DNA of 28,841 nt from Candidatus Bipolaricaulota bacterium (GCA_025060555.1 JANXBC010000008.1:1-28841); one strand, 5' to 3'; positions 1 to 7,651 are shown, counted from the stretch's first letter. The notes: generated by a model not told the origin, from the sequence alone. A program made the numbers and translations.

Positions 1-90
1 CACAGGAACCCCGGCGAGCCCAAGGAAAACTTTGTCTTGGCCAAAGCGCTCAGCTCTTCCGGCAGCGAGGATGACCCCGGAGGCCCTCAC
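1..90 (-). CDS. ispD: Nucleotidyltransferase N-terminus, probable IspD (partial)
   Basis: Only the first 30 codons lie in the window; the gene runs off the left edge. Translation from GTG at 90-88 gives the N-terminal nucleotide-binding signature of MEP-pathway cytidylyltransferases: VILAAG, then R-x-x-R-F-G, then DKVFLGLAG. IspD joins CTP to 2-C-methyl-D-erythritol 4-phosphate in isoprenoid precursor synthesis in the cytoplasm. The GTG overlaps the TGA of the preceding lipoprotein gene (GTGA, 87-90), so translation is probably coupled. A MobA- or GlmU-type nucleotidyltransferase has a similar start; the K-V-F-L-x-L-x-G spacing favours IspD. An ispF gene lies separately at 13024-13503. The family is fairly sure, the exact enzyme less so. 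Confidence 0.6.
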   Translation of the reverse strand, partial: MRASGVILAAGRAERFGQDKVFLGLAGVPV

Positions 91-587
91 GACTTGGGCC
101 GAGTGAAGGAGAGCTTCCGCAGCCCCGTGCCATCAGGGTTGATGGCCCAGGCAGCCCAAGCTCCATCCCGGTTGGAGTTGAACACGATCATGCCGTTGGA
201 CGCCCACGAAGGATTCACATCCAAAGCGGAATCGGTGGTGAGCCGCCGCACTTGTCCAGTCCCCACATCTACAACAAAAAGGTCCCAATTGTCTTTCTCC
301 TGGGTCCCGATGAACGCCAGCATCGTTCCATCCGGGGACCAAGAGGGATAAACCACATCCTGCCCCATTTGTACGAGCAATCTCTCCGCACTCGTCTCAA
401 GGTCCAGGATGTACAGACCATAAACCTGGGCCCCTGTAGGTTTCGCTACGTATGCGAGGAATCGGCCATCTGGGGAAAGTACAGGCTGCCAGAAATCCAC
501 GGGCTCCTCTTTTCCCCCAAATAGCAAGGAACAGCCACCCAAGAGAAACAGAGAAGCCCCAAGCGCCACGATTTTCAGGAACTTCAT
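87..587 (-). CDS. Small lipoprotein with TolB-like (PD40) beta-propeller repeats
   Basis: This 166-residue exported protein has a lipoprotein signal: basic start, hydrophobic core, and lipobox LLGGC with lipidated Cys19. Three WD40-like PD40 blades follow. They are recognisable by S-P-D-G-R-F-L-A-Y near residue 40, YPSWSPDGTMLAF in the middle and a diverged NPSWASNGMIVF, then a final NPDGTGLRKL motif typical of TolB-type propellers. A complete propeller needs six or more blades, so this is either a short family member or it oligomerises. The ATG at 587 was chosen because GGAGGG lies about 8 nt upstream and the signal peptide starts there; the frame is open further upstream. It shares GTGA with the following ispD-like gene. 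The function is unknown; surface or periplasmic binding is likely. Confidence 0.75.
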   Translation of the reverse strand: MKFLKIVALGASLFLLGGCSLLFGGKEEPVDFWQPVLSPDGRFLAYVAKPTGAQVYGLYILDLETSAERLLVQMGQDVVYPSWSPDGTMLAFIGTQEKDNWDLFVVDVGTGQVRRLTTDSALDVNPSWASNGMIVFNSNRDGAWAAWAINPDGTGLRKLSFTRPKS

Positions 588-622
588 GTATTGATCCCTC
601 CGTATCGGCGGATTTCGGTAAC

Positions 623-628
623 ATTGTA
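623..628 (-). promoter_or_regulatory. Possible -10 element for the lipoprotein-ispD unit
   Basis: Reading the minus strand, TACAAT sits 35 nt upstream of the lipoprotein ATG. This would give a 5' leader of about 29 nt containing the GGAGGG ribosome site. No good -35 is seen at 16-18 nt, and the site falls inside the 5' end of the divergent prmC frame, so the call is weak. Confidence 0.3.
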
Positions 629-629
629 C

Positions 630-1481
630 GTGGGCGTGAGAGCCTCTACCACGGTGGGCGAGCTTTTGGCGTGGGCGGGGAAACGGTTGGCCCATTTGCC
701 GCAGCCGGCGCGGGAAGCCCGGCGGGCTTTGCGTTTGGCCACCGGTGGCGAGTGCCCACCCCGGGAAGAAAGGTTGAGCGCGTTCACGCGCGGCCGGTTC
801 CGCCGCATAGTGGAGGCGCGGGCCCGGGGGGTTCCCTGGCCCATCCTCGAGGAGACCACGAGTTTTTTGGATTTCGAGGTGTTGGTGCCCCCAGGTGTGT
901 TCATCCCCCGACCGGAGACAGAAGAACTTGCGGAGCTCGCTATTTCTCTTTTTGCAGAGGCACCGCCCAGGCCTCGTGCGCTGGATATTGGGACAGGGAC
1001 AGGGATTTTGGCCCTAGCCTTGGCACGGGCTCGCCCGGATGCGGAGGTATGGGCCACAGATGTTAGTTTGCGTGCTGTGCGCGCGGCCCGAAGAAATGCT
1101 CAGCGCCTTGGCCTTAAGATTCATGTGTGCCATTCTGAAGGATTTTGCAAACTGAGCGGGAAATTCCATTTGATTGTGGCTAACCCGCCCTATGTGGCGA
1201 AAGATGAGCTGCCTCTATTGCCCAAGGAGGTCCGCGGCTTTGACCCGCGGCGCGCCCTAGACGGCGGAAAGGATGGTTTGGAATGCATTCGCCAAATCTT
1301 GTTCGAAGCCCCAAAATTCTTGGAGCCTGAAGGGGTGTTAATCTTGGAAGTGGGGCCGACCCAAAAGGAGGCCCTTCTCCGCATGGCTGATTCCATGGGG
1401 GAATGGGCGGAAACGCGGGTAATACCAGATCTTTCTGGGCGACCGAGGTTTTTCCTAGGGCGATGCTTGCCATCCAGGTAG
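630..1481 (+). CDS. prmC: Peptide chain release factor N5-glutamine methyltransferase
   Basis: PrmC (HemK) methylates the GGQ glutamine of release factors RF1/RF2 using S-adenosylmethionine in the cytoplasm. Seen with the GTG start: a helical N-terminal domain (about 1-80), the family motif FIPRPETEEL (91-100), SAM-binding motif DIGTGTG (119-125), and the catalytic NPPY (185-188) that holds the glutamine amide. The length of 283 residues fits the family. The start is uncertain: the frame is open from TTG at 591, with further candidates at TTG 624, GTG 630 and GTG 636. None has a clear Shine-Dalgarno, and 630 gives an N-terminus of family length. Its 3' end overlaps the ftsE-like gene by 19 nt, suggesting co-transcription. 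It is divergent from the lipoprotein gene. Confidence 0.93.
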   Translation: MGVRASTTVGELLAWAGKRLAHLPQPAREARRALRLATGGECPPREERLSAFTRGRFRRIVEARARGVPWPILEETTSFLDFEVLVPPGVFIPRPETEELAELAISLFAEAPPRPRALDIGTGTGILALALARARPDAEVWATDVSLRAVRAARRNAQRLGLKIHVCHSEGFCKLSGKFHLIVANPPYVAKDELPLLPKEVRGFDPRRALDGGKDGLECIRQILFEAPKFLEPEGVLILEVGPTQKEALLRMADSMGEWAETRVIPDLSGRPRFFLGRCLPSR

Positions 1482-2140
1482 CGGAGCTCCGGTTTGCCAC
1501 AGAAGAAGGGGTTTTGGTCTTTGACCGCCTCTCCTTCGGGGTTCCACGGGATGGTTTTGTTTGGCTTGTGGGGCCAGCGGGATCTGGTAAGACTCTGATT
1601 TTGCGCATTTTGCTTGGCGAGGTGCGTCCGCACGGAGGACAAATCCTCCTTTTGGGCCGTAATATTCTTCGTGTTTCGGCAAAGAAGTTCCAGGAGCTGC
1701 GGAGAAAAGTGGGCTACATGCCAGAGGAACTGCGTGTGCTTCCCCGGCACACGGTGTTGGGAAATCTGCAGTTCAAGTTGCGGGCTTTGGGGGTGACGGG
1801 GGAGGTGGCCACAGAGGCCATCGAGCGCGCCCTAGATCTGGCCCAGCTTCGTGGCCGCGAAAGGGAATACCCGGAAAATCTTAGTTCATTTGAGCTGAAG
1901 TGCCTTGACTTGGCTTTGGCCCTTTGCCCGGAATGCTCTGTACTCCTGGTCGATGACCCTCTCCGGAATCTAACACCGGAAGCGCAAGACGCATTTCTTT
2001 CCGTACTTATCCGCACGAACCAGGCAGGGGTCACCATCCTAGGTACAAGTCGGGAGGTTGCGCCGCTCCGGCGCGCCGGATTTTCTCCCTCCGGAGGGAC
2101 GCAAGCCATCGTGTACCTGCGGGAGGGTGTGTCAGGATGA
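1463..2140 (+). CDS. ftsE: FtsE-like ABC ATPase with degenerate catalytic motifs
   Basis: This 225-residue cytoplasmic ABC ATPase is followed by ftsX with an ATGA overlap, so FtsE is the natural assignment: the partner that drives FtsX to activate septal wall hydrolases. Walker A is good (GPAGSGKT, 37-44). The other motifs are eroded. The Q-loop glutamine is replaced (MPEEL, about 86-90), the signature LSGGE reads LSSFE (140-144), and Walker B VLLVDD (160-165) has Asp in place of catalytic Glu. The D-loop NLD reads NLT, and the H-loop His is Ser196. It probably binds ATP but hydrolyses poorly, if at all. The ATG at 1463 was chosen as the family-length start; the frame is open back to 1403 inside prmC. 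Confidence 0.8.
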   Translation: MLAIQVAELRFATEEGVLVFDRLSFGVPRDGFVWLVGPAGSGKTLILRILLGEVRPHGGQILLLGRNILRVSAKKFQELRRKVGYMPEELRVLPRHTVLGNLQFKLRALGVTGEVATEAIERALDLAQLRGREREYPENLSSFELKCLDLALALCPECSVLLVDDPLRNLTPEAQDAFLSVLIRTNQAGVTILGTSREVAPLRRAGFSPSGGTQAIVYLREGVSG

Positions 2141-2922
2141 GGGCTTTTCTCTACGTAGTGGGGGATTTCCTGCGCGCTAATCTGCGCCTCGTTTGGGCGG
2201 TTTTGATTTGGGGCCTCGGCATTTGTTTGGTCCTCCTCAGTGCCACCGCTCTTTGGCGGCTTCCCCCGTATCAGGCCACAGGGCCGGCGTCCTCGCAGCG
2301 CTTTTTTCTCCTCACCCTGAGCCCGCTGCTCTCCGAGGCCGACATCACTAAGCTCGCTTGGTCCATCTGGGCTTGGTCCGATGTGGTTCATGTGGCTTTT
2401 CGCTTCCCCGGGGAAAGCGATCCTGAGCCGATTCGCGACAGAACGCTTGTGGTGGAAGTCCCGCCCGGCAGCGATCGTGAGGAGACGGCGGCCCGGCTGG
2501 GAAAACTGCCGGGGGTGACGAAGATTGCGGTGGTGGAGCGCACGACGGTGCCGCCCCAGGTGCCCTCCTCGGCGAGGATCGGGGCGGTTGTTGCCCTCGT
2601 GGTGACCTTGGGCCTCGCGCTTTTTTGGGGGGCACGTGTGATCAATTGGGCGCAAAAGCGATGGAAGAAGGAGAGGGATTTGCTGCGGGGAAGCGGGGCT
2701 CCTTGGTTTGTTTGGCGGGGGCCGACGTTTTTCCTAGCCGGACTTACAGGAATTTTCGGTGCGGGTATTCATCTTGGCGCGCTTTGGGCAGGGGGACGGT
2801 TCATTCCCGCGCATAGCACTTGGAGCCAACTTGTTTCTCTAACGCCATGGACTATTGCCCTGAGCATCCTTGCGGGACTCATCCTTGGGCTTTTGTCAAC
2901 GCTGCTTAGCCCTCATTCGTAG
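2137..2922 (+). CDS. ftsX: FtsX-like cell division permease
   Basis: This 261-residue inner-membrane protein has the FtsX layout: one transmembrane helix near the N-terminus (about 18-40), an extracytoplasmic domain of about 105 residues (42-147), then three helices (about 148-169, 197-218, 237-257). FtsX relays ATP binding by FtsE across the membrane to peptidoglycan hydrolases at the septum. The ATG is part of the ATGA overlap with the ftsE-like gene. The external loop, about 40-147, is proline- and charge-rich. Sequence conservation of FtsX is low, so the call rests on topology plus the ftsE neighbour. Its 3' end overlaps the convergent permease gene by 10 nt, leaving no room for a conventional terminator. 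Confidence 0.78.
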   Translation: MRAFLYVVGDFLRANLRLVWAVLIWGLGICLVLLSATALWRLPPYQATGPASSQRFFLLTLSPLLSEADITKLAWSIWAWSDVVHVAFRFPGESDPEPIRDRTLVVEVPPGSDREETAARLGKLPGVTKIAVVERTTVPPQVPSSARIGAVVALVVTLGLALFWGARVINWAQKRWKKERDLLRGSGAPWFVWRGPTFFLAGLTGIFGAGIHLGALWAGGRFIPAHSTWSQLVSLTPWTIALSILAGLILGLLSTLLSPHS

Positions 2923-4094
2923 CGGAGAGCGTCCACGGGTGGGAGGCGCGCTGCGCGATAGGCCGGAAAAATCCCGGCTATGGCTCCTACAAGAAAGGAG
3001 AAGAACAAAGCTCCCAAGACGAGGGCCATGCTCAGCACAGGGCTGAACGCGCCCTGGGCCTGGAACACCCGGCTTACGATTGCCGTTGCCGCCCAGGCCA
3101 CGCCAAACCCAATCAAGAGGCCCAATGCTCCTCCGCCTAAGCCCATCAAGCCTGACTCGAAGAGGAAAAGGAGGAGCACATGCGTGTCCTTGGCTCCAAC
3201 CGCTTTGAGGATCCCGATTTCTCTTGTGCGCTCCAGGACCGCGGTGTACATGGTGTTCATCACGCCCACCCCGCCCACAAGGAGGGCAATCCCGGCAATG
3301 CCTGCGAGAAACGCCTGCACGCCACTGATCACGGACTGGATGTTTCGCGTGAGGTCCTCGAAATCCGTCAGGGAGGCATTGCGCTCCCCCACAGCGCGCA
3401 GGTGGTCACGTATGCGCTCGCTTACGGCAGCCATGTCGGCACGCTCACTTAATCTGACCACCGCGTACTGTACGAGTTCTGGCCCGGGGAAGAGCTCTCG
3501 CAATTCCGGAAGGGGAATGACAAGAAGATCAGCCATGCTGAGTCCGCCGGTGGCGAATCCCCCAGCCCGCAGGGCTTGAAGGATCCCCACTACCTGGAAC
3601 TTTCGGCCCTCAATGGTTACCTCATCCCCAACTTGGGCGCCAAGGGCCCGCGCAGTGCGGCTCCCCAACAAAACTTCCCCTCTTCCCGCCAAAGCCCGCC
3701 CTGCGGAAACGGTGAGGTTCATCTCCGCCACGAACTCATCCATAGCTGGGTCATAGCCGAGCACGGCGAGAAAACCCTTGCCGCCAGGCCCTTCCACATA
3801 AGCTGTCTCTGTGCGCACGGCCACAGCATTGCGCACCCCAGGAATAGCGCGGATGGCCTCGATATCCAAGCGGATACGCTGCCCCAAATTCAGCCCCCGG
3901 CTCGTGATGAGGATCGTGTTGTAGCCCACGATCTGCTCCACCCGGCTGGAGATGGCGCGCTGCAAGCCTTGGCCGATGGAGATCAATGCTACTACGGCGG
4001 CAGTGCCGATGAGAATCCCGATCACCGTGAGCCAGGAACGCAAGCCACGATGACGAATGTTGCGGAGGCTCAAACGAAAAAGGTCAAGGATCAC
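2913..4094 (-). CDS. MacB/LolC-type ABC transporter permease
   Basis: This 393-residue permease has the type VII ABC (MacB/FtsX superfamily) plan. A cytoplasmic N-terminus leads to a first membrane helix near 20-42, then a large periplasmic MacB_PCD-type domain (about 45-265). The C-terminal FtsX domain has three helices (about 265-290, 315-340, 355-380) and contains the family stretch REIGILKAVGA. Such permeases act mechanically on periplasmic or lipid-anchored substrates instead of passing them through the membrane. It begins inside the upstream ATPase gene (ATGA, 4091-4094), and that ATPase is the obvious partner. The substrate is unknown; the secreted protein encoded just upstream (4771-5325) is a candidate partner. 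It is the last gene of a six-gene minus-strand run. Confidence 0.88.
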   Translation of the reverse strand: MILDLFRLSLRNIRHRGLRSWLTVIGILIGTAAVVALISIGQGLQRAISSRVEQIVGYNTILITSRGLNLGQRIRLDIEAIRAIPGVRNAVAVRTETAYVEGPGGKGFLAVLGYDPAMDEFVAEMNLTVSAGRALAGRGEVLLGSRTARALGAQVGDEVTIEGRKFQVVGILQALRAGGFATGGLSMADLLVIPLPELRELFPGPELVQYAVVRLSERADMAAVSERIRDHLRAVGERNASLTDFEDLTRNIQSVISGVQAFLAGIAGIALLVGGVGVMNTMYTAVLERTREIGILKAVGAKDTHVLLLFLFESGLMGLGGGALGLLIGFGVAWAATAIVSRVFQAQGAFSPVLSMALVLGALFFSFLVGAIAGIFPAYRAARLPPVDALRYE

Positions 4095-4774
4095 GGCGTC
4101 CCTCCCATGATGCGTCCGTCGCGCAGGCGGATGCGGGCTTTGGCCACCTCCGCCGCTTCCGGATCGTGGGTAGCAAGCACGATGGTCCGGCCTTGCTTAT
4201 TGAGCGCGGAAAAAATGGTCAAGATTTCTCGGCCCGTGGTGGTGTCCAGGTTACCCGTGGGTTCATCGGCGATGAGAAGGGCCGGATCGGTGATCAAGGC
4301 GCGGGCCAAGGCCACCCGTTGCTGCTGCCCCCCGGAAAGTTGGCTTGGGCGGTGATGTAACCGCTCCCCTAGTCCCAGCCGCACAAGGGCTTCCTCCGCG
4401 CGCTTACGCCTCTCCCGCAGGGACACCCCCAAGAACACGAGGGGAAGCTCGACGTTCTCCAAAGCCGTGAGGTTTGGCACGAGGTTGAACATTTGGAACA
4501 CAAACCCGATACGCCGGCCGCGCAGCTCCGCGAGCCTCCCCCCATTTAATCTCGTCACATCTTCTCCCTCCCACAGGACTTTTCCCGCGCTGGGCCGATC
4601 TAAGAGGCCGAGGATGTGAAGGAGCGTGGATTTGCCGGAGCCAGAGGGCCCCATGAGGGCGAGGAAATCCCCGGGCTCCACGCGGAGATCCACTTCCCGC
4701 AAGGCGGGGACCTCCACTTCCCCAAGGCGATAAATTTTGGTGACCCCTTGGAGCTCCACCAAAGCTGTGCTCAT
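4091..4774 (-). CDS. LolD/MacB-type ABC transporter ATPase
   Basis: This 227-residue cytoplasmic ATPase has every motif intact: Walker A GPSGSGKS (42-49), the Q-loop VFQMFNLVPNLTALENV, signature LSGGQQQRVALARAL, Walker B LLIADEPTGNLD and H-loop LATHD. These are hallmarks of the LolD/MacB/FtsE subfamily that partners type VII permeases. It energises the permease at 2913-4094, which overlaps it by 4 nt. Its own ATG overlaps the stop of the secreted-protein gene by 4 nt, so the three genes form a translationally coupled cassette. The intact motifs contrast with the eroded ftsE-like gene at 1463-2140. Confidence 0.93.
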   Translation of the reverse strand: MSTALVELQGVTKIYRLGEVEVPALREVDLRVEPGDFLALMGPSGSGKSTLLHILGLLDRPSAGKVLWEGEDVTRLNGGRLAELRGRRIGFVFQMFNLVPNLTALENVELPLVFLGVSLRERRKRAEEALVRLGLGERLHHRPSQLSGGQQQRVALARALITDPALLIADEPTGNLDTTTGREILTIFSALNKQGRTIVLATHDPEAAEVAKARIRLRDGRIMGGTP

Positions 4775-5325
4775 GGCCGGCGGTATTCGGTGAGGATCAT
4801 TTCGAACGTAGTGCGTCCTTTGTCCTGCACACGCAGGAGGGGAAGCAAGTAGACCGGGGCCCCCAGGCTAAATCCCACCTCGATCACGGTATCTGTCCGG
4901 TCTTGGGGCCGGAATTCCCCAACGAGACAGGGAACTCCCGCGATCTCCGCCTTTTCACGGGCATAAAATTCCCCACCCGGCAGAGCGTAGCGCTCCCCCA
5001 CGGTCAGCATTTCCCGGCGGCGAATGAGGACGCTTAGGGAGGAAAGGTCGATTTGTGTGCCCATGGCTTGCACCAAAAGCGGGGCTCCGAAGAACCCCAG
5101 CGCGGAAAGTTCTGATCCTGTGCCCTCAAGCCTCAGGCCCAAGGTAACGCGATACCGGCCATCAGGAAGGCCCTCTACGCTTAGGCGGAGTTCCTGAGCC
5201 GCGCCTACCCCCCGCAGGGTCCAAACCATTTCTGTGAGGCCCACGGGGAAGTCGAGGATGTCCGCTTGGGCCACGGCGAGCATGCTGAGCCCTATTACTA
5301 GGATCCACAAAAATGTCATGCGCAT
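4771..5325 (-). CDS. Secreted protein of unknown function next to an ABC exporter
   Basis: This 184-residue protein has a clear Sec signal peptide (hydrophobic core about 4-18, AQA at 19-21 as the likely signal peptidase I site). The mature part is beta-rich, with alternating hydrophobic residues and no cysteine-rich or catalytic motif that I recognise. Its family is unknown to me. The ATG at 5325 has a strong ribosome site (GGGAGG, 6 nt spacing). It overlaps the ABC ATPase gene by 4 nt and follows the UPF0104-type membrane protein gene by 24 nt. The fixed order secreted protein-ATPase-permease suggests it works with the transporter as a periplasmic adaptor or substrate. That is inference from position only. 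Confidence 0.7.
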   Translation of the reverse strand: MRMTFLWILVIGLSMLAVAQADILDFPVGLTEMVWTLRGVGAAQELRLSVEGLPDGRYRVTLGLRLEGTGSELSALGFFGAPLLVQAMGTQIDLSSLSVLIRRREMLTVGERYALPGGEFYAREKAEIAGVPCLVGEFRPQDRTDTVIEVGFSLGAPVYLLPLLRVQDKGRTTFEMILTEYRRP

Positions 5326-5349
5326 TGCCTGCCTCCCAATTCATTTATC

Positions 5350-6387
5350 CTACCCGCCTGGTTCCTTTTTCTCCACCTTGACCTCGAGCCGCCCCGCGCG
5401 CCAACTGAGGAGGCCATGGCGGAGCAGAAGATATAGGCCCAACCCCACTTGCATGAGCTCAACAAAGCGGAAAAGGACGTTGTAGGCGGAGGCACTGGAG
5501 ATCGGGATACCAAGAAGGCGAAATACTCCAGCACGCCCTCCATCCGCTAGCCCCAATCCTCCTGGAGTAATCCAAAGGAATGCCCCGATGAACATGTTTA
5601 GGGTGAAAAAGAGGGAAAGCTGGGGGAAAGTAAAGAGTGTCTGTTTCGTGAAATAAAAAAATAACTGTGGGCGTATGTAAGAGAGGAACACTGTGGTGAG
5701 TTGCAAGAAGAACGAAATGAGAGCGTGGCCGAAGCGGCGGGCAAGCACTTGATAGATTTGGTTTTCCATTTCGGAGGCACTGGTGGCAAGGCGCGTGAAC
5801 CCTCGCCAACGGATGAGCCGTCCCAGCACCTTCAATGTGCGGGAAAGCCACTGCAAATTTTGGGAAAACGAAACAATACCCAACGCCAAGAAGATGGCCA
5901 TCACTCCTAAACCCAGGGCTACGGCCCCTTTATCGGCCAAGGACACAGCAGGGGAAAGGAGGGCAAAAAAACCACCGATGGAGGCAAAGGCTAAAAGCGA
6001 TGTTCCGGCGAACAGCCGTTCGACCATGGCAGTGGCCATGACGCGGGCCATACCGGTTCCTGTGGTCTTCGCCACCCAATAGGCCCGCACCGGCTCCCCA
6101 CCAAGATAGGCCGAGGGCGTGAGGTAAGTCACCGCCGAGCCTGCAAGCATGGGGGAAAGAACTTGCCGCCAGCGTATGGGAATTCCCGCCCCGCGCAGAA
6201 GAACAAACCAACTCAAAGTCCAGGTAAGAAAAGAAAGGAGGACGTTCCCCACCACCGCCAAGAAGCCCATAAAACCTGCAGCCTTGAGTTCCTCCCAAAC
6301 TAGCCTTGGACCGGAGATATAAATGAGGGCAGCAAAAAGCCCAAGTCCGATGACTATCAAGCTGAGAGAAAGAAGGAGGTGCCGAAT
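5350..6387 (-). CDS. UPF0104 / LPG-synthase-TM family membrane protein
   Basis: This polytopic inner-membrane protein of about 345 residues has some eight hydrophobic segments. It carries hallmarks of the YbhN/UPF0104 (lysylphosphatidylglycerol synthetase TM, flippase-like) family: PSAYLGGEPVRAYWV after the third helix, a following MVERL, and a late ITPGGLGLADGG motif. Members are linked to lipid or polyprenyl-lipid translocation; the substrate here is unknown. The start is unusual. The best ribosome site (GGGAGG, 5 nt) precedes ATT at 6387, two bases after the pncC stop. Canonical alternatives are TTG at 6447 (inside pncC, poor ribosome site, adding 20 hydrophilic residues) and TTG at 6360 (inside the first helix). 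The gene call is firm; the start is provisional. Confidence 0.85.
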   Translation of the reverse strand: MRHLLLSLSLIVIGLGLFAALIYISGPRLVWEELKAAGFMGFLAVVGNVLLSFLTWTLSWFVLLRGAGIPIRWRQVLSPMLAGSAVTYLTPSAYLGGEPVRAYWVAKTTGTGMARVMATAMVERLFAGTSLLAFASIGGFFALLSPAVSLADKGAVALGLGVMAIFLALGIVSFSQNLQWLSRTLKVLGRLIRWRGFTRLATSASEMENQIYQVLARRFGHALISFFLQLTTVFLSYIRPQLFFYFTKQTLFTFPQLSLFFTLNMFIGAFLWITPGGLGLADGGRAGVFRLLGIPISSASAYNVLFRFVELMQVGLGLYLLLRHGLLSWRAGRLEVKVEKKEPGG

Positions 6388-6389
6388 TT

Positions 6390-6863
6390 TTACCTCCCTT
6401 CCAAATGTTGGCAGAGGAGAGCGAGGGCCGCCTCGCTTGCGGACCAACGCACGCCTTGGCGTGAGCCCCGAAAATCGTGGCGCTCCACGACTACACCTTG
6501 GGGGTGGGCGAGGGCAATGTACACCAAGCCCACGGGCTTCTCCGGCGTACCCCCAGTTGGGCCAGCAATACCAGTGATGGCCAGGGCCAAATCAACCCGA
6601 AAAAGGCGACGCGCTCCCTCGGCCATGGCTCGCGCGCATTCCGGGGATACCGCCCCATGCTTGGCCAACACCTCGCCAGGAACGCCCAAGAGCTCCTGTT
6701 TGACGGCGTTGGAATAGGCAATGAGCCCGCCCCGGAAATAATCGGAGGCCCCCGGAACCTCCGTCAGCCGCATCCCCAAAAGCCCACCTGTGCAAGATTC
6801 CGCTACCGCAAGGGTAAGCCCCCGCGCACGTAGAAGCTCCCCAACCTCAGCTTCCCGCAACAT
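6390..6863 (-). CDS. pncC: Nicotinamide-nucleotide amidase (CinA C-terminal domain)
   Basis: PncC deamidates nicotinamide mononucleotide (NMN) to nicotinic acid mononucleotide, returning NMN, for example from NAD-dependent DNA ligase, to NAD synthesis in the cytoplasm. The 157-residue protein is the stand-alone CinA-C domain with no N-terminal MoCF domain. It has the AESCTGGLLG nucleophile loop (Ser23), the SNAVKQELLGV motif with the family lysine, and GIAGPTGGTPEKPVGLVYIA. The ATG at 6863 lies just after GGAGG and overlaps the sirtuin stop region by 17 nt. The pairing with a Sir2 enzyme, which also consumes NAD, makes sense as NAD turnover. The downstream membrane-protein gene starts within a few bases of its stop. 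Confidence 0.93.
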   Translation of the reverse strand: MLREAEVGELLRARGLTLAVAESCTGGLLGMRLTEVPGASDYFRGGLIAYSNAVKQELLGVPGEVLAKHGAVSPECARAMAEGARRLFRVDLALAITGIAGPTGGTPEKPVGLVYIALAHPQGVVVERHDFRGSRQGVRWSASEAALALLCQHLEGR

Positions 6864-7611
6864 CCACCTCCAATGCTTGCGCCAAAAGCTCGCTCATCGT
6901 CACTAGATCCCCACGCAGAAGGACGTCACTGTACTGATCATAGGGAGTAGGTTCGGCATTGGCAATGATGAGGTGCGCGCCGCGGCTTATGGCATATGGC
7001 ACAAGGCCGGCCACTGGCCACACGGTGAGGGAAGTCCCCAGGACAAAAAGGAGGTCCGCGTTGGCAAGCTCGCGTTGTGCCACGTCGAAGGCGGGGGTGA
7101 GTGGCTCCCCAAACAACACTACATCCGGTTTGACTAAGCCGCCACAGGAACAACAGGCCAACCCAGTGCTTTCCACCTCCTTTACAACCCAATCCATGGA
7201 ATATTGGGAGCCGCAAGATACACAGGTGGCGGATCGCAGGTGACCGTGCACCTCAAGAACGCGGCGTGACCCCGCCCGCTGGTGTAAGCCATCGATATTT
7301 TGGGTGATCACACCGCACAAGATGCCTTTTGCCTCCAGTGCCGCGAGGAATTTATGCACGGGGTTGGGTTGGGCCTGGGCCATGCGCTGGAATCGCCAAA
7401 GCCAAAAGGCGTAGAAAGCTTTGGGGTTGCGGTGGAAGCCGTCGATAGTGGAGACCTCATCGGGGTTATGCGTGCGCCAAAGGCCCTGGGGGCCGCGAAA
7501 ATCGGGGATACCGGAGGGGGTGGAAACCCCGGCGCCAGTGAGCGCCCAACCCCGTGTGGACTCCCGCAAGAGCCGGGCAGCAAGCCTTATCGATTGCGGA
7601 TCAAGTGCCAC
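6847..7611 (-). CDS. cobB: Sir2-family NAD-dependent protein deacylase
   Basis: This sirtuin removes acyl groups from protein lysines using NAD, releasing nicotinamide and O-acyl-ADP-ribose. All landmarks are present in 254 residues: GAGVSTPSGIPDFRG (26-40), TQNIDGLH (103-110), catalytic His122 in EVHGH, structural zinc cysteines Cys130/Cys133 and Cys153 or Cys154/Cys156, PDVVLFGE (162-169) and GTSLTVWPV (192-200). The start is GTG at 7611 with only a weak AAGG immediately upstream. It heads the minus-strand run down to 2913 and is divergent from yebC across 78 bp. Class III versus class U substrate preference cannot be read with confidence. The symbol is the generic bacterial one. Confidence 0.93.
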   Translation of the reverse strand: MALDPQSIRLAARLLRESTRGWALTGAGVSTPSGIPDFRGPQGLWRTHNPDEVSTIDGFHRNPKAFYAFWLWRFQRMAQAQPNPVHKFLAALEAKGILCGVITQNIDGLHQRAGSRRVLEVHGHLRSATCVSCGSQYSMDWVVKEVESTGLACCSCGGLVKPDVVLFGEPLTPAFDVAQRELANADLLFVLGTSLTVWPVAGLVPYAISRGAHLIIANAEPTPYDQYSDVLLRGDLVTMSELLAQALEVDVAGS

Positions 7612-7651
7612 ACCTTAACTCTTAGCCCCTTGTGCGTTTGCCGCAACCCGG

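Noticed and set aside
452..1066. Plus-strand open frame overlapping the prmC start
   Set aside because: It is out of frame with PrmC and has no recognisable motif.
1714..2655. Long minus-strand open frame (313 codons) opposite the ftsE and ftsX genes
   Set aside because: It is antisense to two genes with recognisable motifs or topology, and its translation is Arg/Pro/Ser-rich with no family match; a high-GC shadow.
2900..2940. Bidirectional terminator between the convergent ftsX and permease genes
   Set aside because: The genes overlap by 10 nt and no GC-rich stem with a T-run was found.
3576..4355. Plus-strand open frame opposite the ABC permease and ATPase
   Set aside because: The opposite strand has complete, well-conserved ABC genes; this frame has no protein-like features.
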